Of a stretch of 64,000 bases of DNA, positions 8,556 to 17,789 are shown piece after piece; within the stretch, counting starts at the first letter, position 1; each line of letters opens with the position of its first letter. The notes beneath the pieces are model-generated. The model was given only the letters and a program-made list of their open reading frames with translations, did not search any database and was not told where the DNA came from. The stretch is from assembly GCF_900103665.1 (NCBI RefSeq), contig NZ_FNGY01000010.1, positions 1 through 64,000 of the forward strand, read 5' to 3'. The position numbers and the translations under genes are program-made. Source of the DNA: Pedobacter steynii (lineage in GTDB: Bacteria; Bacteroidota; Bacteroidia; Sphingobacteriales; Sphingobacteriaceae).

Positions 8556-9371
8556 ATGAAGAGTAAAATTACCGGGGGACAGACTGAGCTTGCTTTTGTC
8601 ACTAAAGTATTAAAAAAATACGACGTAAAATATTACAGGTGTTTGGATACTGGGTTTATACAGACTGAGGAGCCTTATTGGCTGGAGGAAGCTTATTCAT
8701 CTGCAATTACAAAACTGGATATAGGTATGTTGTCCAGAAATGAAGTGGTCAGGGATAAGACCTTAAAAATACTTTCCCGTCATTTTGATGCCAATAAACG
8801 CTTTCTTGATTACGCAGGCGGTTATGGTATTTTTACCCGTTTGATGCGGGATAAAGGATACGATTATTACCATAGCGATATCTATTGCCAAAATATTTTT
8901 GCAGAGTATTTTGACCTCGCCAATTGCCCCCAGCAGGACAATTTTGAATTGGTTACTGCTTTTGAAGTGCTGGAACATCTGGTCAACCCAATGGAAGAAA
9001 TTCGTAAGATGCTGATGCTCTCTGACAGTCTGTTATTCACTACAGAACTCCAACCCGAAGAAATGTTAAATAACCTTTCTGATTGGTGGTACATTGTTCC
9101 TGAAACCGGCCAGCATATTGCCTTATATACCGAGAAATCCCTTCATTTTATTGCCAAAGAACTGGGTTTTAATTGTTATTCTGATGGTGTGAATACGCAT
9201 TTGTTTACTAAAAAGAAGTTAAGTGAAAATCCATTCGAAGAACAGAAACCGCCTTATCTTTTAAAGGTGATGAAAAGGAAAGTGGCCAGATATGACCGCA
9301 ACCAAATGATGCCAAGAGAAAGTCTGCTGACTAAAGATTTTCATGACATTAAAAGAAAACTGAACAGTTAA
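8556..9371 (+). CDS. Class I SAM-dependent methyltransferase
   Basis: A 271-residue methyltransferase of the Methyltransf_23-like type. The SAM-binding motif I is FLDYAGGYGIFTRLMRDKGY (about 86-105) and the post-I acidic and motif II region is NFELVTAFEVLEHLVNP (about 127-143). An N-terminal YRCLDTGFIQTEEPYWLEEAY segment resembles the substrate-side region of sugar or nucleotide-sugar methyltransferases, but lacks a clear zinc-binding cysteine cluster. It follows a glycosyltransferase by six bases and probably caps or decorates the same glycan (inference). It converges with the next glycosyltransferase. Confidence 0.82.
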   Translation: MKSKITGGQTELAFVTKVLKKYDVKYYRCLDTGFIQTEEPYWLEEAYSSAITKLDIGMLSRNEVVRDKTLKILSRHFDANKRFLDYAGGYGIFTRLMRDKGYDYYHSDIYCQNIFAEYFDLANCPQQDNFELVTAFEVLEHLVNPMEEIRKMLMLSDSLLFTTELQPEEMLNNLSDWWYIVPETGQHIALYTEKSLHFIAKELGFNCYSDGVNTHLFTKKKLSENPFEEQKPPYLLKVMKRKVARYDRNQMMPRESLLTKDFHDIKRKLNS

Positions 9372-9389
9372 CCATAAATCGGATCCTTT

Positions 9390-10526
9390 TTAGGAGGATT
9401 GTTGTATGGCCTGCTTACAGGCATTAAGATAGCCTAAAGCTGTTTTTTTCCAACTGAATTTTGTAGCCTGTTTTAGTCCTTTGTCGATATAATGGCGTCG
9501 GCTTTCCGGATCTTCCAGGAGTCCGTATATTTTCTTTCTAAGGTCTTCGGCATTGTTCAGCTCAAAATAAACACCTGCTTCTCCCGCCACTTCAGGGAAG
9601 GAGCTATGGTGCGGCAATACCACAGGACATTCGCTGATCATTGCTTCAAGTACGGGCAAGCCAAAGCCCTCGTATTCTGAAGGAAATATAAAGCACTTGG
9701 CATTCTTGTAATATAAGGCGAGCTGGGCATCTTCGAAATCTTGCTGGACTACTTGTTTTTTAATCCCTAATTCCTCGATTAACTGAGACTCCTCTTCGGA
9801 AAATTGATTACCTCCGGCACAAAGGACAACTAAATCAGGGCAATCTGTCAGAATAGGGGCAACGGCTTGTATAAAGAAGTTAAAGTTCTTATATAATGAT
9901 CTGTGACCTACAAAAAGAAGGTAGTTTTCAGGAAGATTTGGCGGGCTTGTATCATCAAGCTTTATACTGGATGCCAGATATACGATTTCAATCTTGGAGG
10001 CTGCTATGTGTGGATAAATCCGCAGAATGTCGTCCTTGGTGTTTTGTGAAATAGCAATTATTTTTGTGGCTTTTTCCAGCAACAGTTTTTTACTGCTTGC
10101 TGTGAATTTATCCCCGGCAAAGTATTTTGGAAATAACTCATGAATCATGTCATATACCGTAAGAACGAAAGGCGTTTGACCTAGTGCGTCCAGAAAATAG
10201 GGATCATAGTAAGTGGGAATAAAAACTTCTGAAGTTTTTGATTTCAATTGATCGACGGTCTCTTTTAGACTTTTTTTCTTTAATTTTTTTGGCCGGTAAT
10301 TGCGAAAAATCTGGCTGTACCTGATTTTAAAATCGTGATTTTGCTGATAGGTATCGCTAAACAATTCACTTTCTTTATAGTAGATGTTATCGGTGTAAAA
10401 AATAGGGCATTGAACCAAAACGTCCTCATTCTGATCTAAATGTTTGTATATCTCTGTATACTGCCTGGAAATTCCCCCAAATGTTTGATTATTGAATATT
10501 TGTGGGTCTAAGAGTATTTTAATCAT
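9390..10526 (-). CDS. Glycosyltransferase family 4 protein
   Basis: A 378-residue GT-B enzyme of the GT4 family. The start MIKILLDPQIFNNQTFGGISRQ carries the Gly-rich acceptor-side loop of GT4 proteins. The donor domain contains NYLLFVGHRSLYKNFNFFIQA (about 200-220) and the E-x7-E motif FPSEYEGFGLPVLEAM (about 280-295). Such enzymes transfer a sugar from a nucleotide donor to a growing oligosaccharide on the cytoplasmic face. It is transcribed alone on the minus strand between a methyltransferase and a GT2 gene, back to back with the latter. Confidence 0.88.
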   Translation of the reverse strand: MIKILLDPQIFNNQTFGGISRQYTEIYKHLDQNEDVLVQCPIFYTDNIYYKESELFSDTYQQNHDFKIRYSQIFRNYRPKKLKKKSLKETVDQLKSKTSEVFIPTYYDPYFLDALGQTPFVLTVYDMIHELFPKYFAGDKFTASSKKLLLEKATKIIAISQNTKDDILRIYPHIAASKIEIVYLASSIKLDDTSPPNLPENYLLFVGHRSLYKNFNFFIQAVAPILTDCPDLVVLCAGGNQFSEEESQLIEELGIKKQVVQQDFEDAQLALYYKNAKCFIFPSEYEGFGLPVLEAMISECPVVLPHHSSFPEVAGEAGVYFELNNAEDLRKKIYGLLEDPESRRHYIDKGLKQATKFSWKKTALGYLNACKQAIQQSS

Positions 10527-10631
10527 TATTTTTGTTGAAGATGTTTTTTGAGGAAGACCTCAACCTGCGCCGTATTAAAAAACGTAAATATAGCAAGGCA
10601 TTATTACTAAAACTAATTATAAAAGTCTCAG

Positions 10632-11438
10632 ATGGGTTTGGACGGTTTGAAAATTTCCATTATAACAATTAGCTATAACAATGCTGCAGGATTGGAAGAA
10701 ACAATTCGTTCTGTAATTGCACAAACGTACAAAAATATAGAGTACATTGTTATTGATGGCGGTTCTTCGGATCATAGTAAAGCCATTATAGCAAACCATG
10801 AAACAGGGATAGCCTATTGGGTAAGCGAGCAGGATAAGGGGATATTTAATGCCATGAATAAGGGAATTAAAGCGGCTACCGGAGACTACCTGCTTTTTAT
10901 CAATAGCGGCGATCTTTTAATGGATGAGCACGTGATTCAGGATGTGATCGATATGGGCCTGAAAGAAGATCTGGTGTACGGAAATCAGATGATCATTGAC
11001 GGGGCTTTGAGAACGGAGTGGATCCCGGATGCTGAATTAACTTTCAGTACGTTTTTTAAAACAAGTATTCCTCATCAATCCACGTTTATTAAAAGGGATC
11101 TTTTTTATACTGTTGGGTTATACAATGAAAATTACACCATTATTTCTGATTGGGCATTCTTTCTGATCGCAGTGTCAAAACACGGTTGTTCCTACCGGCA
11201 TGTGGATCGGTTCATTGCGTTGTTTAATAAAGACGGCATTAGCTCTGATCCGGTTAACTATCCAACTTTAGCTAAGGAAAGATTAGACGTCTTTGAACAG
11301 TATTTCCCGTTCTTCTATAAAGATTATGAGCGGTTCGCGGTCATGGAAAGAGAAATGCAGAAGATTGCCTATTTTAGAAAGGCCCGGTATTTCGTGAAAA
11401 AAATGATCAAGGCCGCTAAACTAGGGCCCTCCCGATAA
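10632..11438 (+). CDS. Glycosyltransferase family 2 protein
   Basis: A 268-residue inverting GT-A glycosyltransferase. It opens with KISIITISYNNAAGLEETI, has the nucleotide-binding stretch VIDGGSSDHS (about 45-54), the DKGIFNAMNKGIKAATGDYL segment and a metal-binding equivalent of DxD in NSGDLLMD (about 98-105). The catalytic-side acid is probably within ISDWAFF (about 177). Closest in pattern to WcaA/WbbL-like colanic acid and LPS transferases. Converges with the following GT8-like gene with three bases between the stops. Confidence 0.88.
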   Translation: MGLDGLKISIITISYNNAAGLEETIRSVIAQTYKNIEYIVIDGGSSDHSKAIIANHETGIAYWVSEQDKGIFNAMNKGIKAATGDYLLFINSGDLLMDEHVIQDVIDMGLKEDLVYGNQMIIDGALRTEWIPDAELTFSTFFKTSIPHQSTFIKRDLFYTVGLYNENYTIISDWAFFLIAVSKHGCSYRHVDRFIALFNKDGISSDPVNYPTLAKERLDVFEQYFPFFYKDYERFAVMEREMQKIAYFRKARYFVKKMIKAAKLGPSR

Positions 11439-11441
11439 ACG

Positions 11442-12398
11442 CTATCGTTTTTTCTTAAAGAGTTTCTGTTTTAGCTTTTTAAAAAATGATTTCTTTTGAG
11501 AATCGTTCCTGGCAGTGTAGTAGTTAGGAAGTTTGATGTAGGCCTCATACTCGTTCTTTTGTAGTACCTCATGATATCTCGCCAACAAAGGAGCGATATC
11601 AGGGCGGGTATCGAGATTAAATAGTGACCATTTCGAGATTTCCAGTGGCTGATTATAGTCCCATCCGCTAAAATGAAAAAAGGATAAGGGAGTTGCCTGG
11701 TTAACGATAAACTGGTTGTCCTTCTCCGAAATCACCCGTTCATGTAAATTCCAATAGGCCATATTCATACCCTGGTCACGTTCAATATGGGCATCTTTAA
11801 AGTATAGAGGAACGAAGTTTATCCACAGCTGGTCGTAATAATATCCATTGCAACGATCAGAAATGCAGCTGGGAACGCATCTGGGGCGGAACCATTTTAT
11901 AAATTTTGTAGCTTCTTCGGATTTTTTAAGTTTAAAAAAGCCACCATTAAACATTCCGGCATTCAATACCTCCAACTCTTGTCTTTTCATGTCGAGGCTT
12001 GGTGCTGAAGTGAAGTGTGGCGTATAAATCAACTCATGATTCCGGATCATGCTTTCCGGAAGGCGGTTAAAAAAAAGAATGTCCGAATCACAAAAGATCA
12101 CCTGTTCGACTTCTTTTTTACTCAGAAAGTATTCGGCAAATAAGATTTTAGCCGAATTGGCCAGTTCCATCGGACTGTATATTTTCGTAATCAAATCGAA
12201 TTCTTCTGCTTCTATCTCGTGGAGCTGTACCATAGGGTATTTGCTCATTAATGGGTTCTTCGCTATCGTATCCTGGTCAAGGTAATCGGTGAGGCAGATG
12301 CTCACCTCAAACTCGGGATGATATTGTTTCACAGAATCTAATAATGAAACTGCATATGGAAGATAATTCGTCGTAGCAATGGTGAAGAATTGAGTCAT
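11442..12398 (-). CDS. GT8-like / nucleotide-diphospho-sugar glycosyltransferase
   Basis: A 318-residue GT-A type transferase. It starts FFTIATTNYLPYAVSLLDSVKQYHPEF, typical of GT8-like proteins that begin with a substrate strand followed by an 'SL..S' helix, and has the metal-binding DxD in VIFCDSDILFF (about 97-107). A later LSFFHFSGWDYNQP segment contains the His/Gly metal-side motif expected near the C-terminus. The tail is strongly basic (QKKSFFKKLKQKLFKKKR), suggesting peripheral attachment to the inner membrane. It ends two bases before the next minus-strand glycosyltransferase starts upstream, so they are co-transcribed with the ABC exporter. Confidence 0.8.
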   Translation of the reverse strand: MTQFFTIATTNYLPYAVSLLDSVKQYHPEFEVSICLTDYLDQDTIAKNPLMSKYPMVQLHEIEAEEFDLITKIYSPMELANSAKILFAEYFLSKKEVEQVIFCDSDILFFNRLPESMIRNHELIYTPHFTSAPSLDMKRQELEVLNAGMFNGGFFKLKKSEEATKFIKWFRPRCVPSCISDRCNGYYYDQLWINFVPLYFKDAHIERDQGMNMAYWNLHERVISEKDNQFIVNQATPLSFFHFSGWDYNQPLEISKWSLFNLDTRPDIAPLLARYHEVLQKNEYEAYIKLPNYYTARNDSQKKSFFKKLKQKLFKKKR

Positions 12399-12400
12399 AA

Positions 12401-13561
12401 TTAAAATAGCTGGTCTAATTTTTTGTAGCAGGATTCCTGTTCATAACCAGATTCATAGGTGAACTTTGCGTATAAAGATTGTTCTGTATAGTTTTCTGTA
12501 TCATCAAGAAGATTTAATATATGATCTTTGAACGCCTCTGGCAGATCAGCTACGAGACAACCGTTATTTGTTTTGTTGATCAGGCCATCTATCCCACGGG
12601 TGTTGCAGACCACAGGAAGATGGTAGGAAAGCGCTTCAACCACCTTGATTTTTGTTCCCGTGCCGGAGAGCATCGGGCAAATGGCAACTTTGGCCTGATG
12701 GTAATAGGTTGTCAGATCTTCTGCGAATGGAACTGTGGTGATATTGGGTTGATCTCCCTTGATGAATTCAGTGATCTGACCAATAACACATATTTTAATG
12801 GACTTGCGTAAGAAGGGATAGACCTGTGTCATAAACCAATTTGCCGCTTCCACGTTATGTGGATTTTTACTGGCTACATAGAGCAGATCAAATTTCCTTT
12901 CCGGGAGCGGTATTGTGCTAACGGGCGGTTGCTCAATCATCATTGGAGCAAGCTTAACGGCTGTTTTACAAAACTGACTAAAGATGTATTGCTCTTCTAT
13001 GGAGATGGCCAGCACATGATCAAAAAGAGAAAGCCTTCTGATCTCTTCCTGAAAGGATTTTCCAATAGGATATTTTCGTTGGTTTTGCGCAGTCAGGAAA
13101 TCATGGGTATCCAATATTGTTTTGGCATTTCCGATCAAAGGGTTCTTTTCTATCAACGTAGACCAGCTTGCATAGTTAATGAAGATATAATCGTAGTTGT
13201 GCTGCTTTAAAAGATGATCAAAAGCTTTCTTTAGCTTATAGGTGACCAAATCTGGAAATCCGAAAGGCAGAACTCCCCATTTTTTCTGATAAAAAAAATT
13301 GAGTAGTTTATGGCAAAACAGGTAATAAATAAGATTTCTTTTGGAAGCCTTGCGCTTTAAAACCGAGACTGTATCGACCAGATTACTTTTTTCAAATTGC
13401 CTGATATCTTCGTTATTCCATTCTCCCCAGGAGTACTCACTTACAAAATGGATGTCAAAATTCCTTGATTTAAAATACTCAAGAAAGCTCATTGCCCGAA
13501 TTTTATTTCCTGCATTTTTCTTTAGCGGATTATCGGGCATGAAAAACAGAACCTTTTTCAT
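12401..13561 (-). CDS. Glycosyltransferase family 4-type protein
   Basis: A 386-residue GT-B glycosyltransferase (Glyco_trans_1_4 type). The N-terminus MKKVLFFMPDNPLKKNAGNKIRAMS carries the usual acceptor-side loop. The donor half shows DLLYVASKNPHNVEAANWF (about 225-243) and CPMLSGTGTKIKVVEALSYHLPVV (about 293-316), a frequent variant in which GTGxKIKxxEA forms the donor site. The ATG at 13561 is preferred over an upstream TTG because it follows the stop of the ABC exporter by one base, within GAAGAGTAAG. Part of the minus-strand set exporter - GT4 - GT8-like. Confidence 0.87.
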   Translation of the reverse strand: MKKVLFFMPDNPLKKNAGNKIRAMSFLEYFKSRNFDIHFVSEYSWGEWNNEDIRQFEKSNLVDTVSVLKRKASKRNLIYYLFCHKLLNFFYQKKWGVLPFGFPDLVTYKLKKAFDHLLKQHNYDYIFINYASWSTLIEKNPLIGNAKTILDTHDFLTAQNQRKYPIGKSFQEEIRRLSLFDHVLAISIEEQYIFSQFCKTAVKLAPMMIEQPPVSTIPLPERKFDLLYVASKNPHNVEAANWFMTQVYPFLRKSIKICVIGQITEFIKGDQPNITTVPFAEDLTTYYHQAKVAICPMLSGTGTKIKVVEALSYHLPVVCNTRGIDGLINKTNNGCLVADLPEAFKDHILNLLDDTENYTEQSLYAKFTYESGYEQESCYKKLDQLF

Positions 13562-13562
13562 C

Positions 13563-15401
13563 TTACTCTTCAAATGTCTGCATATCGATTAATCGTCTGT
13601 ACAGGCCATTGTTTTCCATCAACTGGCTATGAGATCCCTGTTCTACAATGGCGGCCTTGTCCAAAACGATGATCAGGTCTGCGTTTTGTATGGTTGATAA
13701 ACGATGTGCAATGATCAGCGAAGTCCGGTTTTCCATGAGCTTATATAAAGCGTCCTGTACCAGCTTTTCAGATTCTGTATCAAGAGCTGAAGTTGCTTCA
13801 TCTAATAGCATCACTGGCGGGTTTCCTAATATCGCCCTGGCAATACAAAGTCTTTGCCTTTGTCCGCCAGAGAGGCGAATACCCCGATCACCGATGGAGG
13901 TATCGTAACCATTATCAGTATGCATGATAAATTCATGTGCATTGGCTATTTTAGCCGCAGTCATCACCTCTTCCCTGCTCGCATTTGGTTTTGCGAAGGC
14001 TATATTATTGAAAATGGTATCATTGAATAAAATGGATTCCTGATTTACAAAGCCCATTTGACTTCTTAAGGAGGTGACTGTAATTTCACGGATATCTACA
14101 TCATCAATTAGGATACTTCCTTCTTGAGGTTCGATAAATCTTGGCAGTAAATCCATTAGCGTGGATTTACCTCCTCCTGATGGACCTACAAGTGCGACGG
14201 TCTTACCTTTGGGAATTTCTATATTTATATGATTTAATATGGTCCTGTCGCCGTATGCAAACGAGACATCTTTGAAAGTTATGGACTTACCGAAGTTAGT
14301 GATGTCAACTGCGTTGGGAGCATCAACAATCTCTGGTTTTTCATCGATCAGATCAAGTACTCTTTTTCCTGCAGCTAAGCCGGTATGAATGGCACTAAAT
14401 GCATCCGAAAGCGCTTTTGCAGGGCGCATCACTTGTGAAAATACAACAATATATGCGATGAACTGTGATGAGGTAAGTGTGGATTCGCCAGTCAGCACGA
14501 GAGATCCCCCGAAATAAACGATTCCAGCAACCATGGTTACGCCCAGGAATTCTGATACCGGAGAAGCAAGCTGTTGCCTGCGTACCATTTTTCTGGTGAT
14601 ATTCGAATAGTTGACATTTTCCTGTTGAAACCTGTCTTTTACATATTCTGTCGCATTGAACGCTTTAACAATTTTAATTCCTGACAATGCTTCATCCAGA
14701 TAGCCAAGCATATTGGCAAAGGTCTCATGTGCTTGCGTCGCTTGCTGTCTTAACCTTTTCACAATCTTTGCAATGATTAGTCCGGAAAGTGGAATGATCA
14801 GCAGAGAGAAAAGTGTAAGTTTTACCGATATGGCAAAAAGCAGGACTATGTAGACAATTAAGGTTACTGGCTCTTTAAATACAACCTGTAACGTATTAGT
14901 CACTGTAAATTGTACGACCTGTACATCTGAAGATACTTTAGATATGATGTCTCCCTTTCGTTGACTGTTGAAAAAGCTCAGATGAAGGTTCATTACGTTA
15001 TTAAATACCGTTTTCCGTAAGTTTAAAAGGGTATGTACACGAAGATCTTCCATGATTCTTGAAGAAAGATATCTGAAAATATTCGATAATAATACAGAAG
15101 CTACGATGACTAAACAGACAAATTTCAATGCAGCCTGTGGGCCATAATTGTGGATGTAATAATCTGTGACTTCTCTGAAACGCGCCATAATATCCCACCA
15201 AGATTTGTCTTGTACAGTTGTTGTGGTTGCTTTTGCTCCCTCAACTACTTCTTTACTATTGAATAATGTGTCCAGTAAAGGGGCTAATAGTGCCAGATTC
15301 AATGTATTGAATAGGATATAAAGTAATGTTGTAATTACGTACGGTATTGCAAATTTTTCAATGGGTTTTGCAAAGGACAATAACCTGAAATAGTCTTTCA
15401 T
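13563..15401 (-). CDS. ABC transporter, fused permease and ATPase (MsbA-type)
   Basis: A 612-residue half-transporter: six membrane segments (about 1-320) followed by an ATPase domain with Walker A GPSGGGKSTL, Q-loop FVNQE, signature LSGGQRQRL and Walker B VMLLDEATSALD. The family flips lipid A-core, lipid-linked oligosaccharides or exports other lipids. The start MKDYFRLLSFAKP was chosen; an in-frame ATG 63 bases upstream would add 21 residues unlike the family. It heads a minus-strand operon with two glycosyltransferases, so flipping of a glycolipid built by the island is the natural inference; a purely lipid substrate is possible. Confidence 0.9.
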   Translation of the reverse strand: MKDYFRLLSFAKPIEKFAIPYVITTLLYILFNTLNLALLAPLLDTLFNSKEVVEGAKATTTTVQDKSWWDIMARFREVTDYYIHNYGPQAALKFVCLVIVASVLLSNIFRYLSSRIMEDLRVHTLLNLRKTVFNNVMNLHLSFFNSQRKGDIISKVSSDVQVVQFTVTNTLQVVFKEPVTLIVYIVLLFAISVKLTLFSLLIIPLSGLIIAKIVKRLRQQATQAHETFANMLGYLDEALSGIKIVKAFNATEYVKDRFQQENVNYSNITRKMVRRQQLASPVSEFLGVTMVAGIVYFGGSLVLTGESTLTSSQFIAYIVVFSQVMRPAKALSDAFSAIHTGLAAGKRVLDLIDEKPEIVDAPNAVDITNFGKSITFKDVSFAYGDRTILNHINIEIPKGKTVALVGPSGGGKSTLMDLLPRFIEPQEGSILIDDVDIREITVTSLRSQMGFVNQESILFNDTIFNNIAFAKPNASREEVMTAAKIANAHEFIMHTDNGYDTSIGDRGIRLSGGQRQRLCIARAILGNPPVMLLDEATSALDTESEKLVQDALYKLMENRTSLIIAHRLSTIQNADLIIVLDKAAIVEQGSHSQLMENNGLYRRLIDMQTFEE

Positions 15402-15759
15402 TAAGAATTTAAAATTTTCCAAAGGTACGTAATTACCCGCATGTACAAAACAGGGCTGTTCCATACGTTTGCCTTGTATAGCAAGATTTAAACAATACAG
15501 AAGCCGGAATCAGTTCTGCTGATGATTCAGTTCCATGTGGAATAATAAAATTATCTTTGAGGTCTTACCATTGTTCACATCCCGGATTCTTCAATGCTTA
15601 TAATAATTGAAACTATCCGGGATGTGAACGGATGGAGGCTGCTGAATCCTAAGGGGGCGTATAGACCGGAGGTTGTGGTAAAAAACAGAAGATATCGCGA
15701 GGTATTGCAAATACGATGGCTTTACGTTGATTTGAGTACACAAATTATAAAATGATTAG
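15402..15759. other. Divergent intergenic region with a stable stem-loop
   Basis: About 358 bp between the ABC exporter (minus) and a GT4 gene (plus). I found no convincing ORF or RNA gene. The only strong structure is the hairpin at 15573-15629, listed separately. Promoters of both genes must lie here, but no perfect TAnnTTTG near the GT4 start was seen; TTGATTTG at about 15728-15735 is a one-mismatch candidate. Confidence 0.5.
15573..15629. repeat. Stem-loop with 15-bp perfect arms
   Basis: GTTCACATCCCGGAT (15573-15587) pairs perfectly with ATCCGGGATGTGAAC (15615-15629). Inside it a second stem TTCAAT/ATTGAA (15590-15595, 15606-15611) leaves a ten-base loop. It is GC-richer than the surroundings and has no flanking T-run, so it is not a terminator of ordinary type. 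It could be a dispersed palindromic element, an RNA structure or a protein-binding site. Confidence 0.6.
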
Positions 15760-16806
15760 ATGAATATATTATTTGATTGTGAACGGTTAAAATATCCAAA
15801 CACCGGCTTATATACTTTTTGCGAAAGTTTAGGTGCCGCATTGGTCAGGAATGCAAATGCTGATCAACATATTACTGCTTATGTTCCTATTGCTGAAAAG
15901 GGTATTCTTGGCGATCGGGCTAACTATTTCATTCAAAAATCGTGGCATAAACTGTTGATCCCCGGAACATCAAAATTTGATGTTTGGCACATCAGCAATC
16001 AGGTCTCCAGATATTACCCGCCCAAGGGGCGGGTTAAAGTGTTATTGACGATACATGACCTGAATTTTTTGATTGAAAAGCAAGATCGGCCTTCCAGAAT
16101 TAAGCAACATCTTGATCAGATCCAAAATAGAATTAACAGGTCTTCTGCTATTGTTTGTATTTCCCATTTCGTTTTAGACCAGGTCAGGGAATATCTTGAT
16201 ATTAAGGGAAAGGAGATTTCCGTTATTTATAATGGTTGCACAGTTAATGAATATCCGGAGTTTAATATGCCTGCATTTCGACCATTTAAGCCTTTTTTGT
16301 TTAGTATTGGCACTGTTCTGCCCAAAAAAAATTTCCATGTGCTGCCGGCACTGTTAAAAGAGAATGATTACGAACTGGTTATTGCAGGGAATTTAAGCGC
16401 TCCTGAATACGTGAATAAAATTTTAGAAGAAGCAAAACGTCTTGGTTTGCAGGACCGGGTTCATATTATTGGATCAATTACGAAAGAAGAGCGTTGTTGG
16501 TATTATAGGAATTGCTGCGCATTTGTGTTTCCTTCTATTGCGGAAGGTTTTGGTTTGCCTGTAATAGAGGCTATGCACTATGGTAAGCCTGTATTTTTGT
16601 CAACGCACACGTCCTTGCCGGAGGTCGGGGCTGACGCAGCCTATTATTTTCAAAATTTTGAAGGAGAACATATGCAGCACATTTTGAAAGCGGGACTAAT
16701 ACATTTTGATTTGAATAATGGATCAAACAAAGCAAAGAAAAGAGCTGCTCAATTTAATTGGGATGATACTGCAAGATGCTATCTTAGATTATACAATTCG
16801 CTTTAA
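15760..16806 (+). CDS. Glycosyltransferase family 4 protein
   Basis: A 348-residue GT-B glycosyltransferase. The N-terminus (MNILFDCERLKYPNTGLYTF) carries the acceptor-side glycine loop; the donor domain shows FLFSIGTVLPKKNFHVLPALL (about 188-208) and the E-x7-E motif FPSIAEGFGLPVIEAM (about 258-273), ending with the family's W-D-D-T-A-x-x-Y (about 330-340). Similar in design to mannosyl- and rhamnosyltransferases of LPS clusters. It is the rightmost glycosyltransferase of the island; meaB follows 86 bp later and is probably unrelated. Confidence 0.88.
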   Translation: MNILFDCERLKYPNTGLYTFCESLGAALVRNANADQHITAYVPIAEKGILGDRANYFIQKSWHKLLIPGTSKFDVWHISNQVSRYYPPKGRVKVLLTIHDLNFLIEKQDRPSRIKQHLDQIQNRINRSSAIVCISHFVLDQVREYLDIKGKEISVIYNGCTVNEYPEFNMPAFRPFKPFLFSIGTVLPKKNFHVLPALLKENDYELVIAGNLSAPEYVNKILEEAKRLGLQDRVHIIGSITKEERCWYYRNCCAFVFPSIAEGFGLPVIEAMHYGKPVFLSTHTSLPEVGADAAYYFQNFEGEHMQHILKAGLIHFDLNNGSNKAKKRAAQFNWDDTARCYLRLYNSL

Positions 16807-16892
16807 TGCAATGAAAATTGCTTCTTCCGTCATTCTTCTGATGTTGTGAAATATTAAATATAAATGTATTTCTTTGCTTATAAATAATTTGA

Positions 16893-17789
16893 ATGGACAC
16901 TTGTGAATCACTTTTGAAAGGAATTGAACAGGGTAACTTTATTGCCTTGGCAAGGGGCCTGACCCTTGTAGAGAACGATATTGCTCCTTCCGCCAGACTG
17001 TTGCGTTCATTAACTGTTCGTAAAGAAGTGCCCGTTATTGGAATTACCGGTCCGCCAGGCGCAGGTAAAAGCACACTGGTGAACGCTATTACAGAGCATT
17101 TTACCGCTCAAAATAAACGGATTGCTATCCTGGCGGTTGATCCTACTTCCCCATTCAATTTTGGATCTTTGCTGGGTGACCGGATACGGATGTCTCAGCA
17201 TTTTAATAACCCGAATGTTTATATCAGATCGATTGCGACAAGAGGGGCATTGGGAGGGATTTCGGTAAAAACTATCGAAATGGTTGATGTCATGCGAGCG
17301 GCTGATTTTGATTTGATTTTTGTGGAAACGGTAGGAGTTGGACAGTCTGAGATAGAAATTGCAGGATTGGCTGATAAAACTGTGGTTGTTCTTGTGCCGG
17401 AATCCGGAGATGAAATTCAAAATATAAAGTCTGGTCTGATGGAAATTGCTCAGGGCTTTGTTGTGAATAAGGCCGATCGTGACGGAGCTGATGCTTTTGC
17501 AAATAATTTAAAGAAATTGGTCTACCAGCAACATTCAAAGATTCCGGTGTTTAAGACTGTTGCAGATAAAAAACAAGGGATTGAGGAGTTGTGCGATTGG
17601 CTAATTGAACCGGTTCTGATTGCTAATGAAAGGAAGCCATTCCTGCTTGCCGAAAAAGCATTGAAGATTATACAGCATTATCGGATGGGCGGGATTGATA
17701 AACAGAAGTTAATAGCCGACGTTCGTGAAGCGGCGAAAAAGAAGGAGTTTAACATCTATAAATTTACAGATGCATGGATTTCCTCATAA
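16893..17789 (+). CDS. meaB: Methylmalonyl-CoA mutase-associated GTPase MeaB
   Basis: A 298-residue G3E-family P-loop GTPase (MeaB/ArgK) that protects methylmalonyl-CoA mutase and gates its adenosylcobalamin. Walker A GITGPPGAGKSTLV (about 51-64), the family stretch DPTSPFNFGSLLGDRIRM (about 86-103), RSIATRGALGGIS, the metal-side VETVGVGQSEIE (about 145-156) and the base-specificity motif NKAD (about 195) are all visible. Slightly shorter than the usual 320-330 residues at the C-terminus. The mutase subunits are not in the window, so they must lie elsewhere in the genome. Confidence 0.94.
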   Translation: MDTCESLLKGIEQGNFIALARGLTLVENDIAPSARLLRSLTVRKEVPVIGITGPPGAGKSTLVNAITEHFTAQNKRIAILAVDPTSPFNFGSLLGDRIRMSQHFNNPNVYIRSIATRGALGGISVKTIEMVDVMRAADFDLIFVETVGVGQSEIEIAGLADKTVVVLVPESGDEIQNIKSGLMEIAQGFVVNKADRDGADAFANNLKKLVYQQHSKIPVFKTVADKKQGIEELCDWLIEPVLIANERKPFLLAEKALKIIQHYRMGGIDKQKLIADVREAAKKKEFNIYKFTDAWISS

